DNA of 64,000 bases from CAILZL01 sp050181835 (GCA_050181835.1 JBFXCU010000014.1:1-64000), one strand, 5' to 3'; counted from the stretch's first letter, positions 33,353 through 42,650 are shown. Numbers and translations are program-made. The notes: generated from the letters alone by a model not told the origin.

Positions 33353-34804
33353 ATGACTATGCGGTTAAGTCGATGGTTGGCAGTTGCCGGTATCCTGTGC
33401 GCGAACTCGGTACTTGCGCAAAACGGTGTGTTGGCACCTCTGCAAAATTTGCTGGCGCAAGCTAAGACAGAGCGTGCGGAGTTGTTTGCGCCGCGTAGTT
33501 ACGCACGCGCCACCGCATCGCTGGCAACGCTTGAAAAAAACATCGGCAAGCTCAAGCCAGACCGATTGCAAAAACAACAAGCCGAAACACAGCAGGATAT
33601 TAGTAGTACGCAGCAAGTGGTGGCACAAACCACTATGACTCTGGATACAGTAATCAAAGCCTATGATGATGCCGTTGCTGTCGGCGCGCCTAAAACTCAA
33701 GGTGATGCGTGGGTTAAGGCGGAGCAACGCTTTGCACAAGCGGTAGCGCGTGTGGAGAGCAATGATTTGGAGGGCGCGCGCAGCAAGGGTGCCGAAGCGG
33801 AAGTGCTGTTGCGTGAAGTCGAATTGCAAGCCATCAAAAGTACTGTGCTGGGCGAGGCGCGCGAGTTGATCAATGCTGCGCAACAAGCCAAGGTACCGGA
33901 GTTTGCGCCGCGTAGTTTTGCCGTAGCGCAGCAGCAACTGGCATTAGCTGACCAGCAGATAATTCGCAGCCGTTATGCGCTTGATGAGCCAGTTCGTTTG
34001 GCAGCGCAGGCCAGTTACGAAGCCAAGCATGCGCAATATCTGGCTGGCCTGATAGGACGTGCGCAGAGTAGGGATGGAGTAAAGCAGCAGTTGGCTGAGC
34101 AGCAGTTGTTATCTATTGAAGAAGCCATTCGTCAGGTAGTAGGTGAACTGGGTGTGCCTGCCAGCTTTGCTCAAGGTTATGAGTTTGTGTTGCAGCAGGC
34201 GCTGAGCAAGTTGCAACAACAGCAGCAGGACTTGATCGATGCTCGCCAGAAGGTAAGTGATCGCGATCAGCAGATTGCCGAGATGAATGCGGCGATCAAG
34301 CAATTGGAGTCGCGTCTGGGTGGTGAATCGGAAGAGCGCCAGGGCTTGATGAAGATGCTTAGCGCGCAACAACGCCTACGCGACAATATTAACAAGGTAG
34401 AGGGTTTGTTCGGCGCCGATGAGGGACGTGTTTATCGGCAGGCAAATCAATTGGTGATGTCACTTAATGCGATCAATTTTCGTAGTGGTAAAAGCACTAT
34501 CGAACCGGCTAGCTTCCCGATTTTGGCCAAGGTGAGCGAGGCGATCAAGCTGTTCCCAACCGCCAGCTTGATCGTAGAAGGACATACGGATAGTGCTGGA
34601 TCGGATTCCGCTAATCTGCTGCTATCACAGGATCGCGCTGATGCGGTGCGGCAGTACCTGATTTCCAATCTGGGGGTCAGTGCCGAGAAGGTCAGCTCCG
34701 TCGGCTATGGTGAGTCCAAGCCTGTTGCCAACAACGAAACCGAAAATGGCCGCGCACGTAATCGTCGTATTGATGTAGTGATGGATATCGGCGCAGCACA
34801 GTGA
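33353..34804 (+). CDS. OmpA-family protein with coiled-coil periplasmic region
   Basis: The 483-residue product has a signal peptide (ends NSVLAQN), a long helical region with DUF4398-like repeats and a C-terminal OmpA peptidoglycan-binding domain from about residue 365 (AINFRSGKSTIEPAS, VEGHTDSAGSD, NRRIDVVMD). Within the helical part a motif appears twice, FAPRSYARATASL and FAPRSFAVAQQQL, about 140 residues apart, which suggests internal duplication. It probably binds the cell wall from the periplasm or outer membrane. ATG 33359 is a nearly equal start choice. Confidence 0.82.
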   Translation: MTMRLSRWLAVAGILCANSVLAQNGVLAPLQNLLAQAKTERAELFAPRSYARATASLATLEKNIGKLKPDRLQKQQAETQQDISSTQQVVAQTTMTLDTVIKAYDDAVAVGAPKTQGDAWVKAEQRFAQAVARVESNDLEGARSKGAEAEVLLREVELQAIKSTVLGEARELINAAQQAKVPEFAPRSFAVAQQQLALADQQIIRSRYALDEPVRLAAQASYEAKHAQYLAGLIGRAQSRDGVKQQLAEQQLLSIEEAIRQVVGELGVPASFAQGYEFVLQQALSKLQQQQQDLIDARQKVSDRDQQIAEMNAAIKQLESRLGGESEERQGLMKMLSAQQRLRDNINKVEGLFGADEGRVYRQANQLVMSLNAINFRSGKSTIEPASFPILAKVSEAIKLFPTASLIVEGHTDSAGSDSANLLLSQDRADAVRQYLISNLGVSAEKVSSVGYGESKPVANNETENGRARNRRIDVVMDIGAAQ

Positions 34805-35180
34805 TTCCCTTGGGGGTTTGTTGTGGACACTCGCGTGGTGGTGATTCCGGGTTACTGTGTTTCACGGCTCCTGCCGTGCCCGTCACCCGCAAGTTGTTCA
34901 GAAAACCGATGTAACCGCGCAGCCTGCGCAACTTACAGAAGTCTTGGGCCAGATGCTGGCTGCCGACCCCGAAATAAATGTGGTTTGGGTAGAGACTATT
35001 AATGATCACAGCAACTCGAAAAAATACTGCTGCTCCTAGAATTTGATTGATCAATGCCAATCAGTGGCTGCATTACTACGTAGTTTTCGCTATAGTGCGC
35101 CACGGTTGGGATTCGCGTCCATCACAGGCAACGACAGGTGGCAGTAACTGCTGGCCCCTGCATATCCAGCGGAGTAGTTC
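34805..35180. other. Gene-poor interval
   Basis: About 375 bp. A short open frame at 34857-35039 has no recognisable product or good ribosome site. A TATAGT at 35091 could be a -10 element for the cytochrome gene, but no matching -35 was found. Confidence 0.4.
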
Positions 35181-35711
35181 ATGAGTTACTTGATGCGTGC
35201 GGTGGTAGTGTGCATGGTGGCGGTCGGCAGCGTGATGGCGGCGGATGCGCCCGAAACCAATTTGCATTTGATCATGTCGACCAAGGTCAATCCTCAGGGA
35301 CTTGCACTCTGGGAGATCACCAATGGTGCGCTGAGTGATGATGGTACCTTTGATGCTGCAAAGCTCAGTGCCGCACAGTGGGCGGCGCTGTTGCCGATTG
35401 GCAAGTCGCTAGAGGAAAGTGGCCGGATACTGGCAACCAGTAAACAGATCATCGCCGCTGCGCCGGGGGAAAAGCTTCAGGATGAGGGCGTTGCCGGTGC
35501 TTCGACGGCTGCTGATGTGCAGCGTTACATCGATGCCAAGCCGGTCGTGTTGCGCAACCATGCAATGGAACTGCAGAAAACCGGTGCCGGTGTGATTGAA
35601 GCTGCAAAGAAGCGCGACGCGAAGCAGCTGTCGGATCTGTCCAATTCACTTGATGAAGTCTGTGAGGGCTGTCACGTGACTTTCTGGTATCCGCAGCAGC
35701 AGAAGTTATGA
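35181..35711 (+). CDS. Cytochrome c'-like exported haem protein
   Basis: The 176-residue product has a signal peptide ending SVMAAD and a four-helix-like body with a single haem site CEGCH (Cys161, Cys164, His165) close to the C-terminus, as in class II cytochromes c. The sequence continues VTFWYPQQQKL. It may bind nitric oxide or act as an electron carrier in the periplasm; no partner is nearby. It faces moaE with only a few bases between stops. Confidence 0.78.
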   Translation: MSYLMRAVVVCMVAVGSVMAADAPETNLHLIMSTKVNPQGLALWEITNGALSDDGTFDAAKLSAAQWAALLPIGKSLEESGRILATSKQIIAAAPGEKLQDEGVAGASTAADVQRYIDAKPVVLRNHAMELQKTGAGVIEAAKKRDAKQLSDLSNSLDEVCEGCHVTFWYPQQQKL

Positions 35712-35718
35712 TTGTTTT

Positions 35719-36159
35719 TTATGGACGTGGCGCCTCACAATTGATCCAGCCCGAGTCGCCACTGGCATAGTGTTCTTTCTTCCAGATCGGTACGCGCTGT
35801 TTTGCTTCGTCAATGATGTAACGACAGGCGTCGAAGGCTGCCCCACGATGTGCGGCAGCAACGCCTACCCACACCGCCATGTCACCGATCTCCAGCAAGC
35901 CGACACGATGTACACAGCTCGCGCCGGTGATAGCAAAGCGCTGCAGGGCTTCATCAATAATGCACTGACCTTCCTTGACGGCTAGTTCGGCGAAGGCTTC
36001 GTATTCGAGCCGAATGACGGCTTGGCCATCGTTGTGATTGCGTACCCAGCCTTCAAAGCTAACAAAGCCGCCCGCTGTGGGATGATTGAATAAGCTGCTT
36101 AATGCGCTACTGTTAATTGGCGTGGCGCTGAATTGAAATGAATTGAGTTTCATTGGCAT
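35719..36159 (-). CDS. moaE: Molybdopterin synthase large subunit MoaE
   Basis: The 146-residue protein is the catalytic subunit that inserts two sulfurs from the MoaD thiocarboxylate into cyclic pyranopterin. Family segments are FEGWVRNHNDGQAV, LEYEAFAELA, VHRVGLLEIGDMAVWVGVA and the lysine-bearing PIWKKEHYASGDSGWI. It is the last gene of the minus-strand cofactor operon and lies 12 bp after the mobA::moaD fusion, whose C-terminal half is its partner. Confidence 0.93.
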   Translation of the reverse strand: MPMKLNSFQFSATPINSSALSSLFNHPTAGGFVSFEGWVRNHNDGQAVIRLEYEAFAELAVKEGQCIIDEALQRFAITGASCVHRVGLLEIGDMAVWVGVAAAHRGAAFDACRYIIDEAKQRVPIWKKEHYASGDSGWINCEAPRP

Positions 36160-36171
36160 GCTGAGTTGCTA

Positions 36172-37014
36172 TTAACCACCCGCAACAGGAGGAATGAAGG
36201 CTACCGCATCCCCTGATTTGAGGTGATGCTGCCAATCGCAAAATTCATTATTCACGGCCGCTTTAAGTTGTGTAGCTGCCAGCTTGAAGCCGTAACGTTG
36301 TTGCAGTTCGGTATACAGCAAAGCGGGCGTGGTAGCGGTGGTGCTGATGGTTTCACTGCGTTTACCCGCTTGTTCACGGAACACAGCAAAGTACTGTACG
36401 TTCAGAGTCAGATGGGATGCCGTTAGCACGGCGCTGACTTGTTGATGTTCATCTGGTGTGTTGACGTTGCGTAACACAGTCGCTTCAGTCGCTGCAATCA
36501 ATAATGTATCCCATGCCTTCAGTAAGGTGCGTGGCGAATATTCGTCGGCTGCAATGGCAGCGCGGATCAATGCAGCGCTGCCAGGTTCCCAAATGGCACA
36601 CAGAGGTTCTGGCTGCTGGTCGTGTGGATTGCGATAGGCCGTTGCCAAGCGCGTTGGGTCGCGCTGTTGCAGTAATTGCTCAATGGTGGACGCGCTCAGC
36701 AGTGGCAGGTCGCAGGCAATGACCAGCCATGCCGCATTGGGGTGGGCGGCTTGCGCCGCTGCAATCCCCGCCAGTGGGCCAATCTCTGCGTGTTGATCAA
36801 TGATTTGCGGCCAGCGCTTACGTAGCTCGTCCTGTTGATTTGCACGTACCGATACAAATGTCTGTGTGCAATGTGGCTGCAGTAGGTCATAAGCGCGCTG
36901 TAGCTGCGGCTGACCTTGGTAGAGTAGCGCGGCCTTATCTTGCTGCATGCGGCGACTGCTGCCGCCTGCCAGCACCAGCCCGAACACGGAAGCGATGCGT
37001 GCTGTGTTGCTCAT
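36172..37014 (-). CDS. MobA::MoaD fusion protein
   Basis: ATG 37014 overlaps the moaC stop (ATGA). The 280-residue product has two domains. Residues about 8-195 are a MobA-type guanylyltransferase: GLVLAGGSSRRMQQDKAAL (nucleotide loop) and VIACDLPLLS. Residues about 202-280 are MoaD-like, a ubiquitin-fold sulfur carrier ending PPVAGG with the di-glycine tail required for adenylation. The two steps, pterin sulfuration and nucleotide addition, are far apart in the pathway, so joining them in one chain is unusual. The carrier tail is free at the C-terminus. No internal stop or start separates the domains. Confidence 0.88.
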   Translation of the reverse strand: MSNTARIASVFGLVLAGGSSRRMQQDKAALLYQGQPQLQRAYDLLQPHCTQTFVSVRANQQDELRKRWPQIIDQHAEIGPLAGIAAAQAAHPNAAWLVIACDLPLLSASTIEQLLQQRDPTRLATAYRNPHDQQPEPLCAIWEPGSAALIRAAIAADEYSPRTLLKAWDTLLIAATEATVLRNVNTPDEHQQVSAVLTASHLTLNVQYFAVFREQAGKRSETISTTATTPALLYTELQQRYGFKLAATQLKAAVNNEFCDWQHHLKSGDAVAFIPPVAGG

Positions 37015-37508
37015 GCCGGTGAGTGTGGGTTGGAAATAAAATGACCGCTCTTGCCGCCTTGTTTTTCGACTAGACGGGTCGAGGTGATGATGATGTCGTG
37101 TGACAGCGCTTTGCACATGTCATATATGGTAAGTGCGGCAATGCTGGCACCAGTCATGGCCTCCATTTCTACGCCGGTTTTGTGATGTACCGATACCGTG
37201 CAGCGAATCACCGCGTCATTGTCCTGCATGTCGATATGAAGTTTGCAGCTTTCAATGCCCAACGGATGGCAGAAGGGAATCAATTCATGCGTGCGTTTCG
37301 CGGCCATGGTGCCAGCAATGATGGCAGTGTGGAACACTGGACCTTTGCTGGTGTTAAATTGTTGTGCTTGCAGCGCGACGACAACTTCGGCGGGAAAGCG
37401 TACGCGTGTTTCGGCGGTGGCGGTGCGCTTGGTGGTTGATTTGTCGCCAACATCTACCATGGTTGGGCGGGCTGCATTATCGACATGTGAAAATGGGTTC
37501 ATGCTCAA
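37011..37508 (-). CDS. moaC: Cyclic pyranopterin monophosphate synthase MoaC
   Basis: The 165-residue protein begins NPFSHVDNAARPTMVDVGDK, here in part FSHVDNAARPTMVDV, and carries the family segments KRTHELIPFCHPLGIESC and VEMEAMTGASIAALTIYDMC, quoted in part as PFCHPL and EMEAMTGAS. It converts the MoaA product to cPMP. It overlaps moaA by 4 bp upstream and mobA::moaD by 4 bp downstream (both ATGA), so the genes are translationally coupled. Confidence 0.95.
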   Translation of the reverse strand: MSMNPFSHVDNAARPTMVDVGDKSTTKRTATAETRVRFPAEVVVALQAQQFNTSKGPVFHTAIIAGTMAAKRTHELIPFCHPLGIESCKLHIDMQDNDAVIRCTVSVHHKTGVEMEAMTGASIAALTIYDMCKALSHDIIITSTRLVEKQGGKSGHFISNPHSPA

Positions 37509-38548
37509 CCTCCGATGTAGTACATCTCGATTTTGCGCAATGGCTGTTCGTCCTGGCCCAGTTGTGCGCGTTGTTCGCTGTAGCGATCATCCCGGGCTTC
37601 CCAAGTATTACGAATTAAGGCGCGCAGTTCATCATCACTGGCACCGCTACGCAGTGGTTGTTTCAAATCCAATCCTTGTGTGGCAAACAGGCAGGTATAG
37701 AACACACCTTCGGATGACAGGCGCGCACGGGTACAGCTGCCACAAAAGGCTTGCGTTACCGAGGAGATAAAGCCAATTTCACCTGCGCCATCGTCATAGG
37801 CGTAGCGTTCTGCCACTTCGCCTGCATAGTTGCCGGGCAGGCTATGCACTGGCCAACGAGCGTGGATATGTTGCAGCAATTCCTTCGATGGCACTACGTG
37901 TTGTCGTTGCCAGTGATTGCGGTTGCCTACATCCATGTACTCAATGCAGCGCACGATCATGTCGCTACCGCGAAAGTGTTCCAGCAGGTTGAGTATCGTG
38001 TGATCATTCACGCCACGTTGCACCACCGAGTTGATCTTGATGGGTTTAAGGCCAACTTGTTGTGCGGCATGCAAGCCTGTCATCACTTGTTCCAAGCCAT
38101 TAAAGCCACCGCTCATTTGCGCGAAAACCGCTGCATCAAGGGTATCAAGGCTGACTGTGATGCGACTCAGGCCGCTGGCTTGCAGCTCGGTGGCGTATTT
38201 CTCCAGCAGTACACCATTGGTGGTTAGCGCGATGTCTTCAACGCCATTGATGGCACCCAATTCGGCAATCAGTTCGGTAAGGTTGGGACGCAGTAAAGGC
38301 TCGCCACCGGTAAGGCGTATTTTTTTAACGCCCATTTCGACAAACAGATGCGCTAGTCGGGTGATTTCTTCGAATGACAGGCGCTCGGTAGGTTTTAGAA
38401 ACTCGTAGTGTTCGTGAAAGGTTGAACGTGGCATGCAGTAGGGGCAACGAAAGTTGCAACGATCCATTACCGAGATGCGCAGGTCATGCAAGGGGCGATG
38501 CAAGCGATCGCGCGGCGCAGCGGTAGGCAGGGTAAGGATCTGGGTCAT
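37505..38548 (-). CDS. moaA: GTP 3',8-cyclase MoaA
   Basis: A 347-residue radical SAM enzyme that starts molybdenum cofactor synthesis from GTP. The N-terminal cluster motif is CNFRCPYC (C-x3-C-x2-C) and the C-terminal cluster is in CGSCTRARLSSEG with a further Cys in FYTCLF. The GTP-binding tail ends YYIGG, the required GG. LTGGEPLLRP is present. It sits between moeA (6 bp upstream) and moaC (4-bp overlap). Confidence 0.96.
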   Translation of the reverse strand: MTQILTLPTAAPRDRLHRPLHDLRISVMDRCNFRCPYCMPRSTFHEHYEFLKPTERLSFEEITRLAHLFVEMGVKKIRLTGGEPLLRPNLTELIAELGAINGVEDIALTTNGVLLEKYATELQASGLSRITVSLDTLDAAVFAQMSGGFNGLEQVMTGLHAAQQVGLKPIKINSVVQRGVNDHTILNLLEHFRGSDMIVRCIEYMDVGNRNHWQRQHVVPSKELLQHIHARWPVHSLPGNYAGEVAERYAYDDGAGEIGFISSVTQAFCGSCTRARLSSEGVFYTCLFATQGLDLKQPLRSGASDDELRALIRNTWEARDDRYSEQRAQLGQDEQPLRKIEMYYIGG

Positions 38549-38554
38549 AAGTAA

Positions 38555-39751
38555 TTACCAACGATACAGCGGCACTACTGTGCCTGCTGCAATCATACCC
38601 TGTGCCGGTGGTAGTTCGACGAAGCCGTCAGTGCCCAATAAGGAAATAAAATCGCCCGAGCCGCGTGTGGGGCAAGGTTCGGCACGCACGCTGCTATTAA
38701 CGTCAGGGGTTAATTTAATCGGCATAAATACAGTCAGTCCTTGATCTGCCTTGGCAGTGTGCAGCAACGCAATCTGCTCGGTAGGCCTGGTAGACATGCC
38801 CATGGCATGCAATAACCCCGGTAGTACGTAGCGATGCAAACACATGAGCGTCGAGACAGGATTGCCCGGCAAGGCATAAACGGCTTTGCCATCGCTGCGC
38901 ACCCCAAACCACATGGGTTTTCCTGGACGTTGTGCGATTTTGTGGAAGATGCATTGCACGCCGAGTTCGGTTAATACCTGCGGGACATAGTCAAACTGTC
39001 CCATCGACACACCGCCACTGAGTATCAGTACGTCGTGCTGTTGTAACAGTTGATCAAGTGCGGTACGAAGTGTGGGTAGATCATCGGCAAGATGCTGATC
39101 CACAACCTGCGTGTGGCCGTGTTGTTGTAGCGCAGCTTGCAAGGCATAGGTATTTGAGCGACGTACTTGCCAGTGTTGTATGGGTGAACCTGGTTCTACC
39201 AGTTCATCGCCGGTGGACACCAAGGCAATGCGGGGCGAGCGACGCACGGTCGCGTGCGCATAACCGGCGCTGGCTAATACGGCGATTTGCGTCGCGCTCA
39301 GCCGTGTGCCGGGGTGCAGCATGGCTTGGCCTTGTTGCGCATCACTGCCGCGTCGGTGCACGTTCAGCCATGGGCTGGGCCGGGCTGTATCTATTAATTG
39401 CGCTTCGTCTTGTTGGCGTACGAGTTGTTCTACCGGTATTACGCAGTCACAGCCAGTGGGTAGTTCTGCGCCGGTCATGACTTCAATGCAGTGGTCAGTA
39501 TTAGTGATGGATAACGGCGCAGCGCCCGCTGCCTGTGTGCCGACGATACGAAGTGCTCGAGTTGTGCTACTGCTGTGTAGGGCGATGCCATCCATGGTGA
39601 CGCGCTCGAATGGTGGCTGGTCACGCTCCATGATGATGGTTTCGGCCAGTACCTGACCGTTAAGCTCACGTAAGCCCATGCTGACTGTTGTTAGCGATGG
39701 ACAGTTGGCGTAGATGGCGGCTAGCGCCTGATCGACCCTCAGTGCAGACAC
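38555..39751 (-). CDS. moeA: Molybdopterin molybdenumtransferase MoeA
   Basis: The 398-residue protein inserts molybdate into adenylylated molybdopterin. Family features are DQPPFERVTMDGIALH near the N-terminus, VSTGDELVEPGSPI and SGGVSMGQFDYVPQ in the central MogA-like domain and GLPGNPVSTLMC-like YALPGNPVSTLM. It is the first gene of the operon moeA-moaA-moaC-mobA::moaD-moaE. moaB/mogA is absent from the operon. Confidence 0.94.
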   Translation of the reverse strand: MSALRVDQALAAIYANCPSLTTVSMGLRELNGQVLAETIIMERDQPPFERVTMDGIALHSSSTTRALRIVGTQAAGAAPLSITNTDHCIEVMTGAELPTGCDCVIPVEQLVRQQDEAQLIDTARPSPWLNVHRRGSDAQQGQAMLHPGTRLSATQIAVLASAGYAHATVRRSPRIALVSTGDELVEPGSPIQHWQVRRSNTYALQAALQQHGHTQVVDQHLADDLPTLRTALDQLLQQHDVLILSGGVSMGQFDYVPQVLTELGVQCIFHKIAQRPGKPMWFGVRSDGKAVYALPGNPVSTLMCLHRYVLPGLLHAMGMSTRPTEQIALLHTAKADQGLTVFMPIKLTPDVNSSVRAEPCPTRGSGDFISLLGTDGFVELPPAQGMIAAGTVVPLYRW

Positions 39752-39836
39752 GTGTAAGACTCGTTCATGAATAATCTTCAGTCAGTGTCGCATGTCGACC
39801 AGGGCTTGGCCATTTGCAATTTACCTTCATTCAATG

Positions 39837-39873
39837 AAAAACCGACCCCAGCATGGCTGGGGTCGGTTTTGTT
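39837..39873 (-). terminator. Rho-independent terminator
   Basis: Stem ACCGACCCCAGC / GCTGGGGTCGGT with an ATG loop, A-run on the left and T-run on the right, so it can work in both directions. On the minus strand it ends the transcript of the small exported protein at 39905-40270. Confidence 0.93.
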
Positions 39874-39904
39874 CAAGCGCTGGGGCTGAGCCCCGCAGAT
39901 TCAG

Positions 39905-40270
39905 TTACTTGGCCTTGAATGCACGTAGTTGCACGTTGAAGGCTTCAGTCACCCTGACGGCATCGTTATAGGCAGCGCTGAATTTCATGTCTTGCTTGGC
40001 TTTGATATCTTTGATAGCTGCTTCTGATGGGTTATCACCCAATGCGGCAATCATGGCTTCGGTCTCGGTATTCAGGCAGGCTTGGTAGTTCTTCACATCG
40101 GTATCGAATTGGCGTGATGCTTTCATGGCCACTACCATTTCTTCCTGCGTTGCCTTGGCACCGCTGGGTGGTGCGCCAGGCTTGGTCGGATAGGCGCACT
40201 CGGCCAGCACAGGTGCGACAACGCCCAAACTCAACAGCGCGGCGATACAGAAATTCTTGGCAAGTTTCAT
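39905..40270 (-). CDS. Small exported protein of unknown function
   Basis: ATG 40270 is preceded by GGGGGTA; a TTG at 40276 is less likely. The 121-residue product has a signal peptide ending APVLAE and a mature helical part beginning CAYPTKPGAPPSGAKATQ, with a second Cys in NYQACLN. I have seen similar short periplasmic proteins in gammaproteobacteria but know no function. It has its own terminator and no partners. Confidence 0.68.
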   Translation of the reverse strand: MKLAKNFCIAALLSLGVVAPVLAECAYPTKPGAPPSGAKATQEEMVVAMKASRQFDTDVKNYQACLNTETEAMIAALGDNPSEAAIKDIKAKQDMKFSAAYNDAVRVTEAFNVQLRAFKAK

Positions 40271-40429
40271 CGTCAATACCCCCAGTAGGCGTGGTTAATG
40301 CAGTTATAAAAGCGCTTCGGTCTAAGGCGACGTCACAATTGGTATCTTAGGCAGTTCAATTCTGAGTGCAAGCTTGGCACAGCGCTACTGAGCTGAAACT
40401 GAACGATAGCGAGTGTGCAGCACTACGCT

Positions 40430-41143
40430 CTACAAGGATTGTAAAGCCGCTGTGCCGCCAAGATGCGCCATTTGCCGTATGATCCATGTTTGCTTGGCTC
40501 TGACATAGGCCGATGGGTTGTCTGCGCGATAGCGCTTTGGTGCCGGCAGAACGGCAGCCAATAAGGCCGCTTGGGCGGTAGTTAATTTTGCGGCGGATTT
40601 TTTAAAGTAACGTTTGCTGGCGGCTTCAACACCGAATACCCCTCTACCAAATTCGGCACTGTTGAGATACACCTCGAGAATGCGCTGCTTCGGCCACAGC
40701 ACTTCAATTAACACAGTGAGATACGCCTCAATGCCTTTGCGCAGATAACTTGGCCCCGGCCAGAGATACAGGTTCTTGGCCACTTGCTGGCTGATGGTGC
40801 TACCGCCGCGAATTTTTAGTCCGTGCCGATTGTGTTGCCAGGCGCTTTTCATGGAAGTGAAATCAAAGCCTGCATGGGCGGCAAAGGTTTGATCCTCTGC
40901 CGCTATGACAGCGACTTTTACTTGATTGGATATCTGTGGCCAATCCACCCACTGATGGCTGAAGTGATAGCTCTTGTCGCCACTGAACAGAGCGATGCTG
41001 CGGTCACGCAGCATGAGCGTGGATGTCCACGGATCGACCCAGCGCATCAACAGCACGCTACCAATGGAAAACACCAGCCAGCCAGCCAGCAACAGGCCTA
41101 GCCAGCGTAGCAGTCGCTTACCAAAGGAGCGTGCTTTCGCCAC
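40430..41143 (-). CDS. mtgA: Monofunctional peptidoglycan transglycosylase
   Basis: The 237-residue inner-membrane enzyme polymerises lipid II. One N-terminal membrane helix (about 13-35) is followed by the GT51 motifs AVIAAEDQTFAAHAGFD (catalytic Glu), GGSTISQQVAKNLYLWPG, RKGIEAYLTVLIE and ILEVYLNSAEFGRGVFGVEAA, the last two in part as quoted. There is no transpeptidase domain. It lies 22 bp downstream of ppiB on the same strand. Confidence 0.95.
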   Translation of the reverse strand: MAKARSFGKRLLRWLGLLLAGWLVFSIGSVLLMRWVDPWTSTLMLRDRSIALFSGDKSYHFSHQWVDWPQISNQVKVAVIAAEDQTFAAHAGFDFTSMKSAWQHNRHGLKIRGGSTISQQVAKNLYLWPGPSYLRKGIEAYLTVLIEVLWPKQRILEVYLNSAEFGRGVFGVEAASKRYFKKSAAKLTTAQAALLAAVLPAPKRYRADNPSAYVRAKQTWIIRQMAHLGGTAALQSL

Positions 41144-41164
41144 GAACAGCAGTTGCAGTGAGGC

Positions 41165-41650
41165 TTAGTTACTTTGTTTGGCGGATTCGATGATTACGGG
41201 TTCTACGGGCACATCAGCATGATGACCGTGGTTGCCGGTTGCCACCTTGGCGATGGCATCAATTACGTCCATGCCGGACACCACATGGGCAAATACAGCG
41301 TAACCGTAATTGCCCGGTTTGTTATCCAGAAAATCGTTATCTACCAAATTGACGAAAAACTGCGAGGTAGCGCTGTTGATGTCGTTGGTGCGTGCCATCG
41401 ACAAAGTGCCGCGTTTGTTTTTCAGGCCATTGGTGGCTTCGTTTTTGATGGGTTCATTGGTTTTTTTCTGCTTCATATCAGCAGTAAAGCCGCCGCCTTG
41501 CAGCATGAAGCCTGGAATTACGCGATGGAAAATGGTGCCATCAAAAAAGCCGGCATCAACATAGGCGGCAAAATTTTCGCTGCTGATCGGTGCATCTTCA
41601 GTGTTGAGTTCAACGGCGAAGTTACCCTTGGAGGTGGTGAATTCAATCAT
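41165..41650 (-). CDS. ppiB: Peptidyl-prolyl cis-trans isomerase B (cyclophilin)
   Basis: ATG 41650 gives 161 residues starting MIEFTTSKGNFAVELN, the usual cytoplasmic PpiB start; the open frame upstream is ignored. Active-site segments FHRVIPGFMLQGGGF and SATSQFFVNLVDN are intact. It catalyses proline isomerisation during folding. It lies between prmC and mtgA, transcribed with both. Confidence 0.93.
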   Translation of the reverse strand: MIEFTTSKGNFAVELNTEDAPISSENFAAYVDAGFFDGTIFHRVIPGFMLQGGGFTADMKQKKTNEPIKNEATNGLKNKRGTLSMARTNDINSATSQFFVNLVDNDFLDNKPGNYGYAVFAHVVSGMDVIDAIAKVATGNHGHHADVPVEPVIIESAKQSN

Positions 41651-41694
41651 GGTCTGCTCTGGTTTGCTCTTAAAAACACGGGAAATAAAGTCAT

Positions 41695-42546
41695 TCAGGA
41701 GTGGCTTTGCCATTGGCCTTCGCTAACGCGGGCATGGTCTGCCAAATCGGCGTGCGAGGCTACGCTAGAGAAGCCTGCCGACTCAAGCAATTCTCGCACT
41801 GCGTCCGCCTGCTGCCAGCCATGCTCCAGCACCAGCCAGCCGCGATCAGCGAGAAATCGGGGTGCTTGCTCGATGATATGGCGAATGGCGCTCAGGCCGT
41901 CATTACCCGAATACAGCGCCAGATGCGGCTCATGCTGGTGTACCGAGGGCTCTACATCAGGATCGTTGATGGCGATATAAGGCGGGTTGCTCACTACCAG
42001 CGCAAACTGCTGCGACGGCACGTTGCTGAACCAGTCACTGTGCAGAAAATTTATATTGGTAATCTGATTCAGTGTCGCATTGTCACGCGCCAGCTCCAGC
42101 GCTGCTACTGAACAGTCTGTGGCTAGCAGCTGCGCGGCTGGGCGCTCGCATGCCATGGCTAGGACTATGGCACCGCTACCAGTGCCTAAGTCCAGCGCGC
42201 TGGCAATTTGATGTACAGGTAAGTGGTGCAGGGCGCGTTCAACGACCAATTCGGTCTCGGGTCGAGGAATCAGTACTGCGGGGCTGACTTTCAGGCGCAA
42301 GCTCCAGAAGTGTTGCTCGCCTAACAGATAAGCCAAGGGTTCGCCGGCGCTGCGACGCTGCGTCAGCAGCTGTAGTTGAGTAACCTGGTGCTCGTTAAGT
42401 AATTGATCTTCATTGATTAATTGCTGGCTGCGACTGAGGCCGGTCAGGTGTTCCAGCAGCCATTCTGCTTCACGTTGTGGGGCGGCGCTAAGCGTTGTCA
42501 GTTGTGCTTGGGTGGCACGCAGTGCGTCTTGGACGGAAATCGGCAT
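41695..42546 (-). CDS. prmC: Release factor glutamine methyltransferase
   Basis: ATG 42546 gives 283 residues. The SAM-binding loop LDLGTGSGAIVLAMA and the NPPY catalytic motif (VVSNPPYIAINDPDVE) identify PrmC, which methylates the GGQ glutamine of release factors. The substrate gene prfA lies 2 kb away at 44563, on the same strand but separated by bfd, bfr and a methyltransferase-like gene on the plus strand; usually prfA and prmC are adjacent. An insertion or rearrangement between them is likely. Confidence 0.93.
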   Translation of the reverse strand: MPISVQDALRATQAQLTTLSAAPQREAEWLLEHLTGLSRSQQLINEDQLLNEHQVTQLQLLTQRRSAGEPLAYLLGEQHFWSLRLKVSPAVLIPRPETELVVERALHHLPVHQIASALDLGTGSGAIVLAMACERPAAQLLATDCSVAALELARDNATLNQITNINFLHSDWFSNVPSQQFALVVSNPPYIAINDPDVEPSVHQHEPHLALYSGNDGLSAIRHIIEQAPRFLADRGWLVLEHGWQQADAVRELLESAGFSSVASHADLADHARVSEGQWQSHS

Positions 42547-42650
42547 GGTTGGCGTGGCTAGATAACGTGGGCACGCAGTGTTGCGGTCGGTGGTCGGGCA
42601 GTCAATCGCTTCAATTCTGGATTCATCTGCGTTTAAGTCAAATCCTGATT

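Noticed and set aside
34857..35039. Open reading frame of 60 codons between the OmpA-family and cytochrome genes
   Set aside because: No family resemblance or good ribosome site; overlaps other open frames on the minus strand of equal quality.
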